Shown: one piece after another, positions 19,349-32,700 of the stretch | Layout: every line of letters starts with the position of its first letter | Numbering within the stretch: position 1 is the stretch's first letter | Assembly (NCBI GenBank): GCA_001598975.1 | Contig: BBXU01002685.1 | Location: 1-35,643, forward strand | Reading direction: 5' to 3' | Source of the DNA: Parachlorella kessleri | Taxonomy: Eukaryota; Chlorophyta; Trebouxiophyceae; Chlorellales; Chlorellaceae | Length of the DNA: 35,643 bases | Position numbers and translations under genes: made by a program | The notes under the pieces: generated by a model | Told to the model about the DNA's origin: nothing | Database searches by the model: none | What the model saw: the letters and a program-made list of their open reading frames with translations, nothing else

Positions 19349-22300
19349 ATGGTAGTTGGGGCCTTTTCAGCCAAAGCTGCTGCTTCGCTGCTGCCTGCTG
19401 CTTGTCGGAGGGTGGCAGGTAGGGCGGTGACTTCGAAACTAGCCTGCGTGCAGAGCTGCTGTTTCAGCCTACCCCTTCTCTTGGTACGGGAGTACCCACT
19501 GCTGAGATGACATGTCGCATCATGTCTGTGTGTGCAGGATTTTCTGCGCCTAAGCTTTTAGCCGCACGTAGAGGTGAGCAAAGACTCTGGTGGTGTCGCA
19601 CGTGTTCGAGCCCAGCGGATCCCTGGCCAGATCAGTAGTCTAGAAAGTGCTGCTTCTCACCTTGTAAGCGAAAGTTCTTGCTCTTTTTGGCCCCCAGCTT
19701 TCCTCTGGGTAGGTCCCAATATATTCTTTCTCATGCTGCACGCGGCTGTGGTGGTCTCAACCTAATCGTCCCTTGTCTCATGCAGCGCCCAAGGCCGCAG
19801 CGACCCCGCTCCCTCGCCGCTGCCTGCCCGCCGTCCCAGCCGGCAGGACCCTGCTACATCGCGTGTACGCCACAACTTCAAGCCCGCCAGGACCCGCAGG
19901 CCCCACCACAGCTGTAGCAGACGTGCCTCCCACAGATATGGCACCCGCAGACAGCAAGCCGGTGGAGATCTTCCGCAAGGACTTCAAGCCTCCCAGTTAC
20001 CTGATAAACACAGTGAATTTGAACTTTGTGCTGAACGAGGATGTGAGCCGTGTGACGGCCATGATGAGGCTGCAGCCCAACTACAGCAGCGACAATGGCG
20101 GGCAGCCGGACCTGTTCCTCAACGGTGTGCGGGAGTGGGGGTGGGGGTGAAAGTGCAGGCACGCTGGATATGAACTGGTGTCCCAGTGACAGGGGGGGAG
20201 GGGGGGGGGTGGCTGGCTGTGTGTGCAATATGTGTTGAAGTCTCCTTAGAGGGCTTCCTCCTGAGCCATCCCCTTTCTATGGTTAAGGACAATCTCTGGA
20301 GCAACTAAAAGACGGGTTTCCTCTCTTGGTCCCGCAGCGCTCACCCCAACCTGCCTCGTACTGCCGTGCTGCAGGCCGCGACGATGTCAAGCTGGTGAGT
20401 GTGGCTGTGAACGGCGTCCCCCTGACCCCCGAGCAGTACAACGTGGCACCCAAGGGCCTGACCATTAAGGCAGCAGCCCTGCCAGCCGGGCGCGGCGAGT
20501 TTGAGCTGGGCATCGTAACCGAGATCAAGCCCCAGGAGAACTCGCTGCTGGAGGGCCTCTACAAGTCGGGCGGAAACTTCTGCACACAGGTGGGCAGGCG
20601 GCTGGGCTTGGCTGCTGCGGCCTACATGGGTGCATTGTTGTTGGGGTGCGTCTCGTAAGGCTCAACCATGCGATTGCAGGACCCACTGCAGGAGTGCAGG
20701 AGCAGTAGATTACTGTGCTTGTGATGCACCAGGCTCACTCTCATGGTTTCGGTCAGGTAAAGACGGCCAGGTAAAGGCGCCAAGATGGACGCTTGCGGCT
20801 TCGAGTGATTCCAGGGCTGCCTGCCTTAGGGAGCACAGCTGAACTCAGCCAACACCGCCAGGGCCAATGTGCAGTGTGAGGCGGAGGGTTTCCGCGGCAT
20901 CACCTTCTTTGCTGACCGGCCCGATGTGATGGCCAAGTACACCACGCGCATCGAGGCCGACAAGGCGCTGTACCCTGTGCTGCTGTCCAACGGCAACCTC
21001 ATTGAGAGTGGGGAGCTGGAGGGCGGCAGGTGAGGAGGCGGTATTGAAGGGTGGTAGGTGTGGAGACGCAGTGCGGCAGGTCTGCAATTGTTGGCTTGTG
21101 AGCCCTCAAACTCCATAGTTGTTGTGACTGGCGGTCTGGTGGAGTGTATCCATCTGGTGGACAGTTGGAAGTTTGAAAAAGGTAGGCAGGTGAGCCCCCC
21201 AGCAGCGGAAGGGAGGCTTGGGGAGAGGTGTGCATGTTACCTGCCGTGTTCGAACATTGCGAAGACTCATGGCGGTGCTGCTCAAGTTGTTCCTTTGCAG
21301 GCACTTCACGGTATGGGAGGACCCGTACCTCAAGCCCTGCTACCTGTTTGCGCTGGTGGCGGGGGACCTGGCGCTGACTGAGTCATCCTTTACTACCGCC
21401 AGCGGCCGCAGCGTGGCCTTACGCATCTATGTGCAGAAGCAGAACCAGCATAAGGTGGACTTTGCGATGGAGGCGCTCAAGCGCTCCATGAAGTGAGTGT
21501 GGTGCTGGGGCTGTTGCTGAGAATGAGAGCGCTGATGGACTTGATATTGGTATGTATCCCCTTTCAAAGTGCATGTATCGTGTGTTGCATGGGGCGGGTA
21601 TGTGTGTGGGCCACTTGATGAAGGGCGGGCCAGCAAGCACTGTATGGGTTCCTGTGTATGTATGCCTGTGTACGTGATGCTACACCATGTTGCAGCACAC
21701 CGGGCCGGAAGAGCTTCAAATATGGCACTAGGCAGCCATTTGACCTGGTGGTGGGGCAGACATGCTGTCGGCGCTGTTTCCGCAAATGACTTCAGCATGT
21801 CACGGATACATGCCAAGGCGTGCTTGGCAAGCCCTGATGAAATCAACTCTGTGCCTCCCGCCCCTGTTTGCAGGTGGGATGAGGACACTTTCGGGCTGGA
21901 GTACGACTTGGACCTGTTCAACATTGTGGCCGTGGATGACTTCAACATGGGTGAGCCGGCTGGTGCTGGCAAGCAGGCATGGAGTGTAAACCCCTGCAAC
22001 TGCCCTGCATGGGCGCATGGTCCCAAGAGCATTGACTGCAGCTTCTGGCTGGGGGCTTGTAGAGAGTGATGCCATCTCTGCATCAAGGATCAGAGTGCTC
22101 TCTAGCATAACTGCCCTGGCGCTGCCGCCCTCCTTCCTGTGTGTAGGTGCCATGGAGAACAAGTCGCTGAACATCTTCAACTCCCGCCTGGTACTGGCCA
22201 CCCCAGACACAGCCACCGACACCGACTTTGCGCGCATCGAGGGTGAGTTGTGGACAGTTTTGTATCGCTATTACACCTGGGACGCCCCTGGTCGCAGCTA

Positions 22301-25300
22301 GCGGTGCATCAAGTGATGTAGCGGGGTTGTGTGGTGTAGGGCAAGGAAGTATTCCCCACTGGGCTCCTTTCCTCTACCAGGAGCAGGGCTAATATGTCAT
22401 TGGCTCGCCTGCAGGATATGTTGCTGGTGCATCCTCCTTGCTGGATGGAGGAAGTGCACATAAAACATATCAGCACTAGGTGTCACACCTGAGCTCACAA
22501 AACCCGGTGTGAGTATGACTTGCTGCTGCGGGTGCTGCTTCCCCTGGTCACAGGCGTGGTGGGTCACGAGTACTTCCACAACTGGACGGGGAACCGCGTG
22601 ACGTGCCGCGACTGGTTCCAGCTGACCCTCAAGGAGGGGCTGACTGTCTACCGAGACCAGGTGGGTGGGGCCGTGGTGTGAACTGGAAGGGGTCACAGAA
22701 CTGGCCTCGGTGTGTGACTCCTGGCCTTAGTACTAAGCAATATTCTTCTCTAACCATAGGTTGGCTGTGGTTGGTAGTGTTGGATGCACGAGTTAGAACC
22801 TCGTTCTGTTTAGAACAGTCTTGTGAGGTCGAGGATTGTTGCCTGGCTTCATGCGTCCACCAGTGCACTGTTACATGCCCTTGGCCTCCATGTCATTACA
22901 TCAAATATTCTACTGCATCACCCTTTTGTCAGGTTGATTCTTGTACGCCCTCCCCCCCCCCTCATCTTGCAGGAGTTCAGTGCCGACATGAGCTCCCGTC
23001 CTGTGAAGCGCATTGAAGACGTGATACGCCTGAGGGCTGCTCAGCTGCCAGAGGATGCGGGCCCGCTAGCACACCCCGTGCGCCCCGACTCCTACATCAA
23101 GATGGACAAGTGAGTGGGCAGTGCTTGTCTTAGTACGACTTGTCATCAGGCAGAGAAGACAGACCGTTGGTTTATCGAGGGAGACAGATTGAAACGGGGC
23201 GTGAAGGAGTGCGTCCATGCACCCAACACCTGTTGCCCACCAATGGCAGGGGTGGCGGCAGGTGGTGCATGCAACATTTGCAGAAAAGGTTGAAGCATCT
23301 GGAATCTGGTCCAGGGAATCCAGTGGCGACTCTTGCTGTTTTGGAAGGTGTGGCACCAGTGCTGTCAGCACTATCCCTGCGTCGCTGGTTGTTGCCCGCA
23401 GCTTCTACACGAGCACTGTGTACGAGAAGGGCGCGGAGGTGGTGCGCATGTATGAGGCGGTGCTGGGCAAGCAGGGGTTCCGCAAGGGCATGGACCTCTA
23501 CTTTAAGGTAGGTCCCGTGCGAAAGCGTATGATGCACGGCTGCTCACTGGAAGTGGGTTGGCTGGCTGGGCGGCTAGGTGTGACAGTACGACTTCAGGGA
23601 GCGGTTATGGGAACCCCAGGGCAAGGCCTGGCTGTTAAACTCGTGCGCGCTGGTGGGGAAGGAAGCGTGGCCCGGAGGCTGTGCCCCTCAAGCCCTTGCC
23701 TCGGTGTTGATGGGGGCTAGCACCCAGCTCTCAGGGGGGGGTGTGGCAGGCTTGCTGTACATTGCAGGTGCCTATTATGTGGAGGTCAGGTTAGAGCGCA
23801 CTGGGTGAGTCATAGCACAGGCTGCCATGTGACAGCGCTGCCTTCGAGTGTTTGCAGCGCCACGATGGCCACGCGGTGACGTGTGATGACTTCCTGGCAG
23901 CCATGGCTGATGCTAACAGCGAGGATCTCTCGGCGCTGGCAAGGTGAGCTTTGACATGCGACACTGCTTGGAAGGTCGTGGGGTCATCGGTGCCTGGCCG
24001 GGGCCCTTTTGCTTACACTATTATAAGCTGCAATGTGCTAATCTGGCCTGTTTCCTTAAGTAGGGACCTGTTGATGGTCGCTGCCGCCGAAGCTGCTGCT
24101 GCTGCGCTGCTGCTGCGAAGTGGGGACGGGTCGAGCACAGCTTGCCTTGCTGGATGCCGTGCGCTGGTGGCAGGTGGCCTTGCCTGAGTCGCAACGAGCA
24201 TAGCTACTGTAGTTGCTTTGCTCCAAAAGCTGTGGTTAGAACTCAGTCCTTCCGCGCTACCATCGCAAGCAGTTGTGCTCCCATGGTGCTGAGATGATTC
24301 GTGCCTGCATGTTCCCAGGTGGTACTCCCAGGCTGGGACCCCCGAGCTGACCGTGTCCACCGAGCATAACCCTTCCGACAAGACCTACACCATCCGCACA
24401 AAGCAGGTGTGGGACGGTGTCAGTCTTGATGTGCCGATATGTGCTCTTGCGCGGTTTCTGCTGCTGCTGCTAGGGCTTGTGGAACCTCCTGGGCTTGTCA
24501 GCTGACTGGGCTGTGCTGCGGAAATCTAGTTTACAGCCTTCTACCACCTTGCGGGTCATCAACACCTTTGACGCCTGGGAGCGAAGAGTTTCAACCAGGC
24601 TGCTACTGGCCAGGCATGGGTGGTGATGCGGAAGAGGTGCTGAATAAGCGGAGGCTCGGGCAGCGGCCACTCAGTACCTTCATTGGGGTATAAGATTCCG
24701 AGCCAGAGAAAGGATGCATTGTTTTGCTGATGGAACCCGCGTACACCTTGGACCTGCCCTGTCCTGCAGCGCACGCCGGCCACGCCCGGCCAGGCCAGTA
24801 AGCAGCCGGTGCTCATCCCCGTCCGACTCGGCCTCCTTGGGCCTGACGGCGCGGAGCTGCCGCTGCGGCTGCGGGGCGCCGGGCACGACCTGGGCACCGA
24901 GACCGTGCTGAGGGTGACTGAGGCGGAGCAGGAATTTGTGTTTGAGGGGGTGGAGGTAAGAGGCAGTGGCCCACTTGCTTGTCTGCAGAAGAGTTGCCAG
25001 GGTAGCTTGTGAAGGGGTATGGCGTGGTGAGGAGCGTGGTGGGGATGGGGCGGGGCAGCGCTCGGCAGCTTGTGAGGGCACTGAAGAGCGGTGTGCAGGG
25101 CTGTCAAGGGGTGCCCTTGGCAATGAGAAGCGGGTGACGGTGGGCCCTGGTGCCGGGGCCACCAACCACTTGCAGCCTCTCCAGTGTGACGGCTGTGGGT
25201 GGGATGCGTATGGGAGCTGGGATGGCGGGTGCTGGAAAGTTGGGTTGGGCAGCAATCTTCAGTAGCTGCCCTGCGGGCCTGACCCTACACTTGTACCCTA

Positions 25301-28300
25301 TTGCTTGCGCAACCCAGGTGTGTGCTTGGGCGGTGTTCTGTGCAGTTGCGGCCGGTGCCGTCCCTGCTGCGCAGCTACTCTGCTCCAGTGAAGATGCATG
25401 TTGAGGGGCAGACAGATGAGGACTTGGTGTTCCTGCTGGCGCACGACACGGGTGAGGGGAAGGCTTGTGCAGTGGTGGTTGGTTCCTGCCAGTGCAAGGA
25501 GGTATCAAACTGCCTTCGGGAGCATTTATATTGAGGGTGGGCTGTTGTCCTAGGGGAGCGTGGCGGGCATGCTGGATTCTCTCTGGGGCTCTGCATCCCT
25601 TATCCTTCTTAGACAGATGTCAGATATGTGCAGTCAGTAACCATGCTGCACACAAACCTCAGCAGGGCAATCACTAAGTTCGGGTGGCGCTCGCTGCCGA
25701 CCTCCCTCTGCGCAGATGCCTACAACCGGTGGGAGGCTGGGCAGATCCTGGCCAAAAACCTGATGGTGCGGCTTTATGAAGCGGCAGCCAACCAGGCCAA
25801 TGTGAGTGAAGCACGGGGGGTCTCTTCAGCTTGTCTGATCTCTTGGTCACTCGGCAGTAGGCATTCACTGCATCCCTGTGTGGGCAGCCTGGAGTGGTCT
25901 GGGGAAAGAGTTGTTTCAGGAGTGCGATATTCTGAGTCCCGCGCGTTGCTGCTTGACGGCGAGGCATGAACATTGCCTTGCATTATGTATTTGACTGGTC
26001 CTTGGTGAGTGAGGGCCCCCTCTTACCCTGACACTGGCACCCCGCTTCACTCCATGCCAGGGCCCTACCCTGCGTGAGCGCATGGGGGCCGCTGGTGGGC
26101 TGCAGCCCGCCCTGGTAGACGCTTTCCGCGCTGTGCTGGAAGACTCCACCCTGGACGGCTCCTTCAAGGCCATGGCTGTCAACCTGCCGGCAGACTCAGA
26201 GATCATTGATGCAGTGCCAGGCCAGGCTGACCCTGTCATTGTCCATGAGGTGGGTGCTCAGCGATTCATTGAAGATGCACCAGCTGCGGCTAGCTGCTGT
26301 GTTGCACGCCATGGCAAGCGCCTGGTGCTAGGCAGGACCAGGTCGGGTCATGTTTTGGTGGCTATTACTGAATCACCAGTACTGCCAATGCCTTTGCGTT
26401 TCATGATGTTCGTTTCAAACAGCTTGCTGTGGACAAACCTGTGACAGGGCACCCGAGAAGCATGGCTGCATGGTCTTGCAGGAAAAGGTATGCAGTCCTG
26501 TACTTGCCGCATGACCTTCCCTTTCCTGCCTCACAGCCGCCGCCCTGTGTGAGTGGCTGCAGGTGCGAGAGTATGTGGCCTCTGAGATGGCGCAGCGTTT
26601 GCGGCCGCAGCTGGAGGCAGCCGTCAAGGCCAACGACGCTCCCGCCGGCGAGCAATATGTGTACAGCGCCGCGGCTTGCGGGCGGAGGGCAATCAAGAAC
26701 AAGGCGCTGGTGAGTCGAAGCTCGGGGTCTGCTGGTAATTCATTGGTCATGTGGTGGGCATTTGTCTTAGAGTGTGTGCCTCTGCGGGGATGCCTTTGCC
26801 CTGGTTTGACAGATCTTGTTAGTGCGTCAAGGAGTCGGCTGGCAAATAAAGTGTAACATGCGTGGGGTTGCAGGGCGGTCGGCAGCTGTCAGGGACGGTA
26901 ATTATTTTGTGACAGGCTCAGGTTATCCACAGGTCTCAGGAGGCGCCATATGTGTGATGAAGGACATGCCTAGCATTCTTTTGTTGTACATTGGCTGCGA
27001 GCATGTAGTTTCTGGCATGTGCAGCCCTAGTCTGTACCACATGTCACGGGTAAGCACTGGTCAGACATTAGGTGTGGCAGCTGAGTGACTGGATGCAGGG
27101 CGTTTGTGTTGCCCCTAGGCGGAGTCATTTTCATGTGATGTGTCGCAGAAAGATGTCTAGCAATTAACCTAGCGGTGGCTGAAGTGTTTGCATTGTTGCA
27201 GGCATATTTGTCACACTTGGGTGACCCTGCAATCACCGAGCAGCTGCTGCACCGGCTTCGGTCGGCCACCAACATGACAGACGAGATTGCCGCGCTTGCA
27301 TGCCTGGACAGGGCGGGTGAGTGGGAGGTCTGGCCGTTGTGTGGGAGCACTGAACGGGGAGCCAGTGCTCAGATGTGTTGTTGATGATGTGGAAGGCCAC
27401 TGTGGAGGGATATGTGTGCAGGCAGTGATTTTGTTGTTGTTGTTGTTGTTGTTGTAGCACAGCTTGTCATTATTACACCGATTCCTGCCCAGGCGGCGTC
27501 AACTATTTTTTTTACTCCGTGCTTGTTGTGTTAGACACACGAACACAATATGTCACTGGCTGTTGCGTTCACAAGAAGGATTGTGAGAGCAGTCGGTCGT
27601 AATACCAGCCAGGATCATGTGCAAGCTCACGCTGTGTGGGGTGAGTGTATGTCTGGGCCTCTGGATGTGCAGGCGGTGAGGCGCGGCAGACTGCCCTGTC
27701 AGAGTTCTACAACAAGTGGCAGAAGGAGCCACTTGTCATCCTCAAGTGGATCACCATTCAGGTGAAAGCGCGTGCTTTGATAGACGTGGCTACATTTCCC
27801 GGCGTAGTCATGTGGTGGGTTAGGCGCATCCTGAGTCCCTTCTGCAACCTGCAACTCCAGCAGGCACACCCCTAGTGGGTGGCCCACACGCCCCTGGGTA
27901 TGTTGTGGTCAGATGAGGTTCGCACTACGATGTTGCGGGCGCTCCCGCGCATTGGCGCCCTTCATGGAAGCTTTGCAAGGTCCATGCCCCCTTGGCAAAG
28001 ACCTATTGCCTTGCCCCCTGCACAGGCTATGTCCAATGCCCCCGGCAATGTCACGGCTGTCAAGGCGCTGTTGGAACACCCCGCCTTCAACATCAGCAAC
28101 CCCAACAACTGCTACTCCCTCTTCTTGGCTTTTGCGCGATCACCGGCTAACTTCCACGCAGGTCAGTGGCGGCTTGGAACATTGGAGGGGTTCATTGCCT
28201 GCAACCAGGCCAGGTTGTGCTGTCAAGGCATGCATCAGATCTGATAATTGGTGTGGGTGACTGCCCTGTTGCAAGCAGCCCTACAGGGCATTGAGCATGT

Positions 28301-28884
28301 AGCGGGGTTGTGTTCTGGTCCTACTTCCGTGCCCGGTGGATTGCGTCCCTTGCGGGGCACACCAGCATGCCCTCAAGGGTCCTGGTTTCCATGCAGGTGA
28401 CGGGACTGGGTACGAGTTCCTGGCAGACTCGGTGCTCCAAGTGGACAAAATCAACAGACAGGTGCGCTGGGGTGCGGATTGCAGCTGCCATGCATTGTGA
28501 CCACACTGGCTGTGTGTTTGAGGTTGCGACGAGTCCATGTGCCTTGTGCACCTTGACTGGTGCACAACGAGTAAAGGGCCTGGTCCCTCACGTGAGGCTG
28601 CCTTCCTTTCAATCGAGATGACCTGGCATTGCCAGCCACGTGAGCGTCAGCCACTTGAGCGAGACCTACCATCTGCACCCAGCACGCCAAAGAAAAGCCT
28701 TGTGCTTCCCATTCCATTCCCCATGCAGGTTGCTTCCCGCATCGTGTCCACCTTCTCCTCCTGGCGCCACTATGATTCTGAGCGGCAGTCCATGATCAAG
28801 AAGCAGCTAGAGCGCATCATGCACACGGACGGCCTGTCCGACAATGTCTATGAGATTGCTTACAAGGCGCTGCATGCAGAGTAG
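19349..28884 (+). CDS. PEPN: PepN-type M1 zinc aminopeptidase, organelle-targeted
   Basis: Twenty-three exons: 19349-19418, 19538-19573, 19786-20124, 20375-20589, 20875-21029, 21301-21492, 21874-21950, 22147-22242, 22554-22660, 22973-23109, 23402-23507, 23858-23943, 24319-24406, 24770-24955, 25346-25451, 25716-25801, 26061-26249, 26563-26709, 27202-27316, 27673-27761, 28026-28161, 28397-28461 and 28729-28884. All phases close, giving 992 residues. About 85 basic, Ala-rich residues at the start ([20 protein letters not shown]) form a plastid or mitochondrial presequence. The rest matches bacterial PepN end to end. The substrate-binding GAMEN is at residues 362-366. The zinc site HEYFH is at 398-402, with the third ligand Glu421 in LKEG, and the catalytic Tyr482 is in TVYEKGAEV. 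The enzyme removes N-terminal residues from peptides, probably including released transit peptides (inference). No missing key residue is seen. Confidence 0.96.
27431..27454 (+). repeat. (TTG)8 microsatellite in an aminopeptidase intron
   Basis: Eight perfect TTG units in intron 19 of the PepN gene. A simple repeat and likely polymorphic. Confidence 0.95.
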
Positions 28885-29768
28885 GGCGGCTCTTGCAAGC
28901 CATGCAGGCGGGTTTATGTGAAAAGAGGCAGTGCTTGATATTTGCTGGGCCTGGGCTTTTTTCATATGCTCCGTTATTCCTACTAAGAGTTTGCAGCACT
29001 GCTGTGGCTTCTTGCCCGAGTTTTTTACGGTATCCCAGAGTGCTTGATTGGCTTTGGCGTGTGTACTGTGCATAGCGGGAGAGCTGTTGATGTGAATCTG
29101 TTTGTTGGCAGTAGTCCTTCTGTTGCGGTCTACATAGTACATGTGATGGCTCAGAGAGTGTGTCATCGTAACATGTGTGGTTGGCTGCCCCAGTAACGGA
29201 GGACGGATGTGAGCCACATAATCAATTTAGGAGCACATCCGTGGTGTGGCTACTACCCAAGTCATGCCGGCGGGTAATGCAAGTCGCCAACCAGCATAGC
29301 ACTCGTCTGACATGTGTTGTTCGAGTTGTTGTTGGAGAATTGATAGGTTTTCCTCAGCATTACAATGTCAATGATCACACTAAGCCTTACCGCTAAACAA
29401 GCTTCCCATCAGATTGACATTTGAGCATGACTGAGTAACCAACCATTATCAGATGGAAGTAGAGGGTACACGAGCTGAGCAGACAGCGATATAGAAAAAT
29501 ATCTGAGCTCAAAGAATATGCACTCCATCATACAAACCTTACTAATACTCAGCGTAACTCGTAGCACAACTGGTAAACAAACGATGCAAAGAAGTCTAAG
29601 CGAGAACAGGCATTCATTTGTTTTATGTCAAGGTTGCAAGCTGGCATGCAGTCCTTTCAATCATTGGCGCAATCATAACGAACTTCAGGAACATTCTATA
29701 TTCGTAACATCAGCAAAGATAACATGTGGCAGGTCAACCCTTATGTGGCATACCGATTCCAAACGCCT
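28885..29768. other. Convergent intergenic region between the aminopeptidase and the helicase
   Basis: No coding exon supported on either strand; this stretch is clearly more AT-rich than its surroundings. It holds the two 3' untranslated regions. A minus-strand TGTAA (TTACA at 29360-29364) could serve the helicase, though it lies about 400 bases from its stop. No TGTAA was seen for the aminopeptidase. Confidence 0.5.
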
Positions 29769-32700
29769 CTACCAAGCGCTGCCGCGGCCACGACCCCCAC
29801 CATTCCCTCGCCCCGCTCCTGCCTGGCCCCTGCTCTTGCTCCTGCTGCGCTTGCCACTCCCGCCGGCGCCTGCACTATTGCCCTGCCCGCCACCTGTCGA
29901 CTGCCTTGCGGTGCCACCAGCGCCATTCCCACCGCTATCAGGCCTGCTCCCATTGCGGGCCCCCCCGGCGCCCCCACCCCGAGGCTGGCCCCTGCCCCTG
30001 CCTCCGCCTCCCCCAGCTGCGCCTGACGCAACCCTCAGCCCGGGGACACCCCTGAGCCCCATCATCCCGATGGTCTTGGCCAGCAGTGCGGGCGGCTCTG
30101 GTAAGCCAAGCACGCCTGAAAGCAGCATGACGACGAAGTCTGCTGGTCGGTGCAAGCCACTGGCGCCAGAGCCAAGAAAAAGAAGCATGCAGACTAGCCA
30201 GCATGGCCAAAGCGATCCCTCCCGCCCTCCCATCTAGGACCTGCTCAGCAGCTGTCACCCTGCACCTCATAGCAAGGCAACATGTCCAAACCAAAGTTGG
30301 ACTCTCCAGCCTGCAGCTCAGCAAACAATGCACAGCAAAGGCCCACCTCACTCCGCACACCTCGCACCTGAAAACATGTTGGCCTGCTGCACCAGGGTGG
30401 GCTTGTCCCAGCCCATCCCCTTGGCGCTGTTGTAGAACCCCAGCCAGGCAGCATACGCCTGCAGCAGGCGGGCAGGGCCAGCCTTGTCTCCCGATTTTAG
30501 GCAAACAGCCGCCCATGCTGAAACCTGCCACAAATCACTGCGCTGCCCAGCCTCCACCCACCACTAGCAAAACAAGGCAACCAGGAGGCAACCGTGCTGG
30601 CGCTACGAGATATGCAGTCCCCTCGGCACACTGCCGGACCTCATTATAGGCAGTCCTTCAAGGCAAGTGAGACAGATACAAACCCAGATGCCACCCACCA
30701 TCTCCGCTGTCTTGGGGTCCACATTAGCCACCGCTGCTGCAAGCGCGGCCTGGTCCGCAGCACTCACAGCGGGCGCTTGAGCCTCTTCCAGGGGAAGGTC
30801 CTTCAGCTGGCGAAGGAAATGCTGCATGGCAGGTAACGATTGCCAGCTATTCAAGTCAGGGACACTGTCAAGGGGAAGAAAACCAAGATGCCAGCAGGCC
30901 CACACAGGACAGGGGCCAAACAAACGCCATGCTTAGGCCAGGCTTCGCCACAAGGACAATGCTGAGCAACGAAGGGTGCACCAAAACATTCCAGCCAGGC
31001 ACGCAGCCGCAGGTTGCAGGCAGGCTGCCAGCTTCAACGCTCATCCCTCGGAGCAACTCCCCACCCACATCTTCTCACCTTCTCATAGGGCGCTAGCATC
31101 AGCAGGCCCTGGCCGCGCTTGCCTGCGCGAGCGGTACGGCCCAGTCGGTGAATGTATTGCTCCCGGCTGGATGGCAGCCCCACCTGGAACGCAACCCACA
31201 AGCGAGAAGTCATTGATAGCCACCAAGCTTGTGCACTGCTCAGGTCAGCTTCTTTGGACTAGAATTACAACTTGGTCGACAAGTATGTGATAATGTGATA
31301 TGTGACCACAAAACACCTCACCACGCAGCCCATTGGCCCAGCACCCAAGACCTTGGGCGCTTGCCAACAGCACCACAACCTCGGCCACTGGCAAACCTTT
31401 TGCCGGCAAGCATCTTGCCGCCGCACCTACAGCAGTGGCTTGCCTGACACCTTCGACTGCGAGCTCAAGCTTACAGTGCACCTGCAAGCGGCACCCTTTT
31501 CCTTGTTTCCGACCTGTAGCACGAGCGAGATGTCCGGGTAATCCACGCCCCTGGCGGACACATCACTGCTGAACAGGATGGCCTCATGCGCCGACCTAAA
31601 TGCCGCTGAGGCCTTCTCTCGGGCAGACTGCAGCAGCCAAAGGGAAGAATCCCAAACAAGACGTGAGGGCCACCAACAGGGGGTGCACGCAACTGAAAGA
31701 CAAGAAATGGCAAAAAGTTGCATAATGGTGTAGCAGATGCGCGTGAGATGCAATAAGAGCACATGGCATCCCCACAAACTTGATCTCAGACATGCAGGAA
31801 GCAGTCCTGCAATAAAGTTGTCGTCCTTCAAGGCGTCAGCTGAGAATGTCGTTCATGACTACCGGGGACTTTCAGACCCGAAACCGGGCGCTTCAAGGGG
31901 AGGCTTGCGCCCGTCACCACACCTGGGACTTGCGAGAGTGTATCTCCAGAGCAGGGATGCCCGCTGCATTAGTTAGCTCCGCCATGTACTGCGTCAACCG
32001 CGCCGTGGGGAAGAAGGCAATCACCTTGTGCCTGCAATGACAGTTCATGGCATGACCGTTCATTGTTACAACCTGCCTGCGCAGCCAAAGCAGCCTTATC
32101 GGCATAGCTTGCAGGCTAGCATACTCGGTGCCACAGCTCTCCGGCTCATGACAACAGCCGGCAGTCCACGAGGAGCACCACAAGCCTACATACATAATAA
32201 GCACCTCCCTAGACCAGACATCCACTGTGCAAACACCATGTTAGAGCCCAATACACCTACTCCAGCGCCTCACCCTGGGACCTTCGCCTGTTGGCGTAGC
32301 ACGGCCAGCACGGCGGCCAGCTGTGCCTCCATGGGGACAATGCAGAATGACTGGTCCACCTGAGGCAACGCAGGGGCAAAAGCGCAATAAGCGGCATGTA
32401 GACTAACTAGATAGGACAAGCATAAGCATAACCGCGGCCCACCCCACAACATCTGGCAGCAAAGTGTGAGCAAAGATCAGCAAAGTCTGTAAAGGACACA
32501 ACACGTCAGCATGCCTCAAGCAGCAGGAATATCACAGTTCAGCAAGCAGGCTTCTGCCGCCGGACATGCATGACCATCGTCCGATGATGACCCGGCTCCC
32601 ACACTTTATTGCACATAACTTCCAGGCCCGAGCCGGCTTGCACACCACCAATCAGGACCAACCATTATGATGGATACCAAGCCCACCTACTCGAGAGATC

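Noticed and set aside
21427..22086. 219-codon minus-strand open frame
   Set aside because: Antisense to aminopeptidase exons 6-7 and the intron between them; composition is not protein-like.
24085..24120. CTG/GCT-rich short repeats in introns and exons
   Set aside because: Common low-complexity composition of this genome; no array structure, and no CRISPR-like spacing anywhere in the window.
29518..30237. 239-codon plus-strand proline-rich open frame
   Set aside because: Antisense shadow of the RGG-rich helicase tail.
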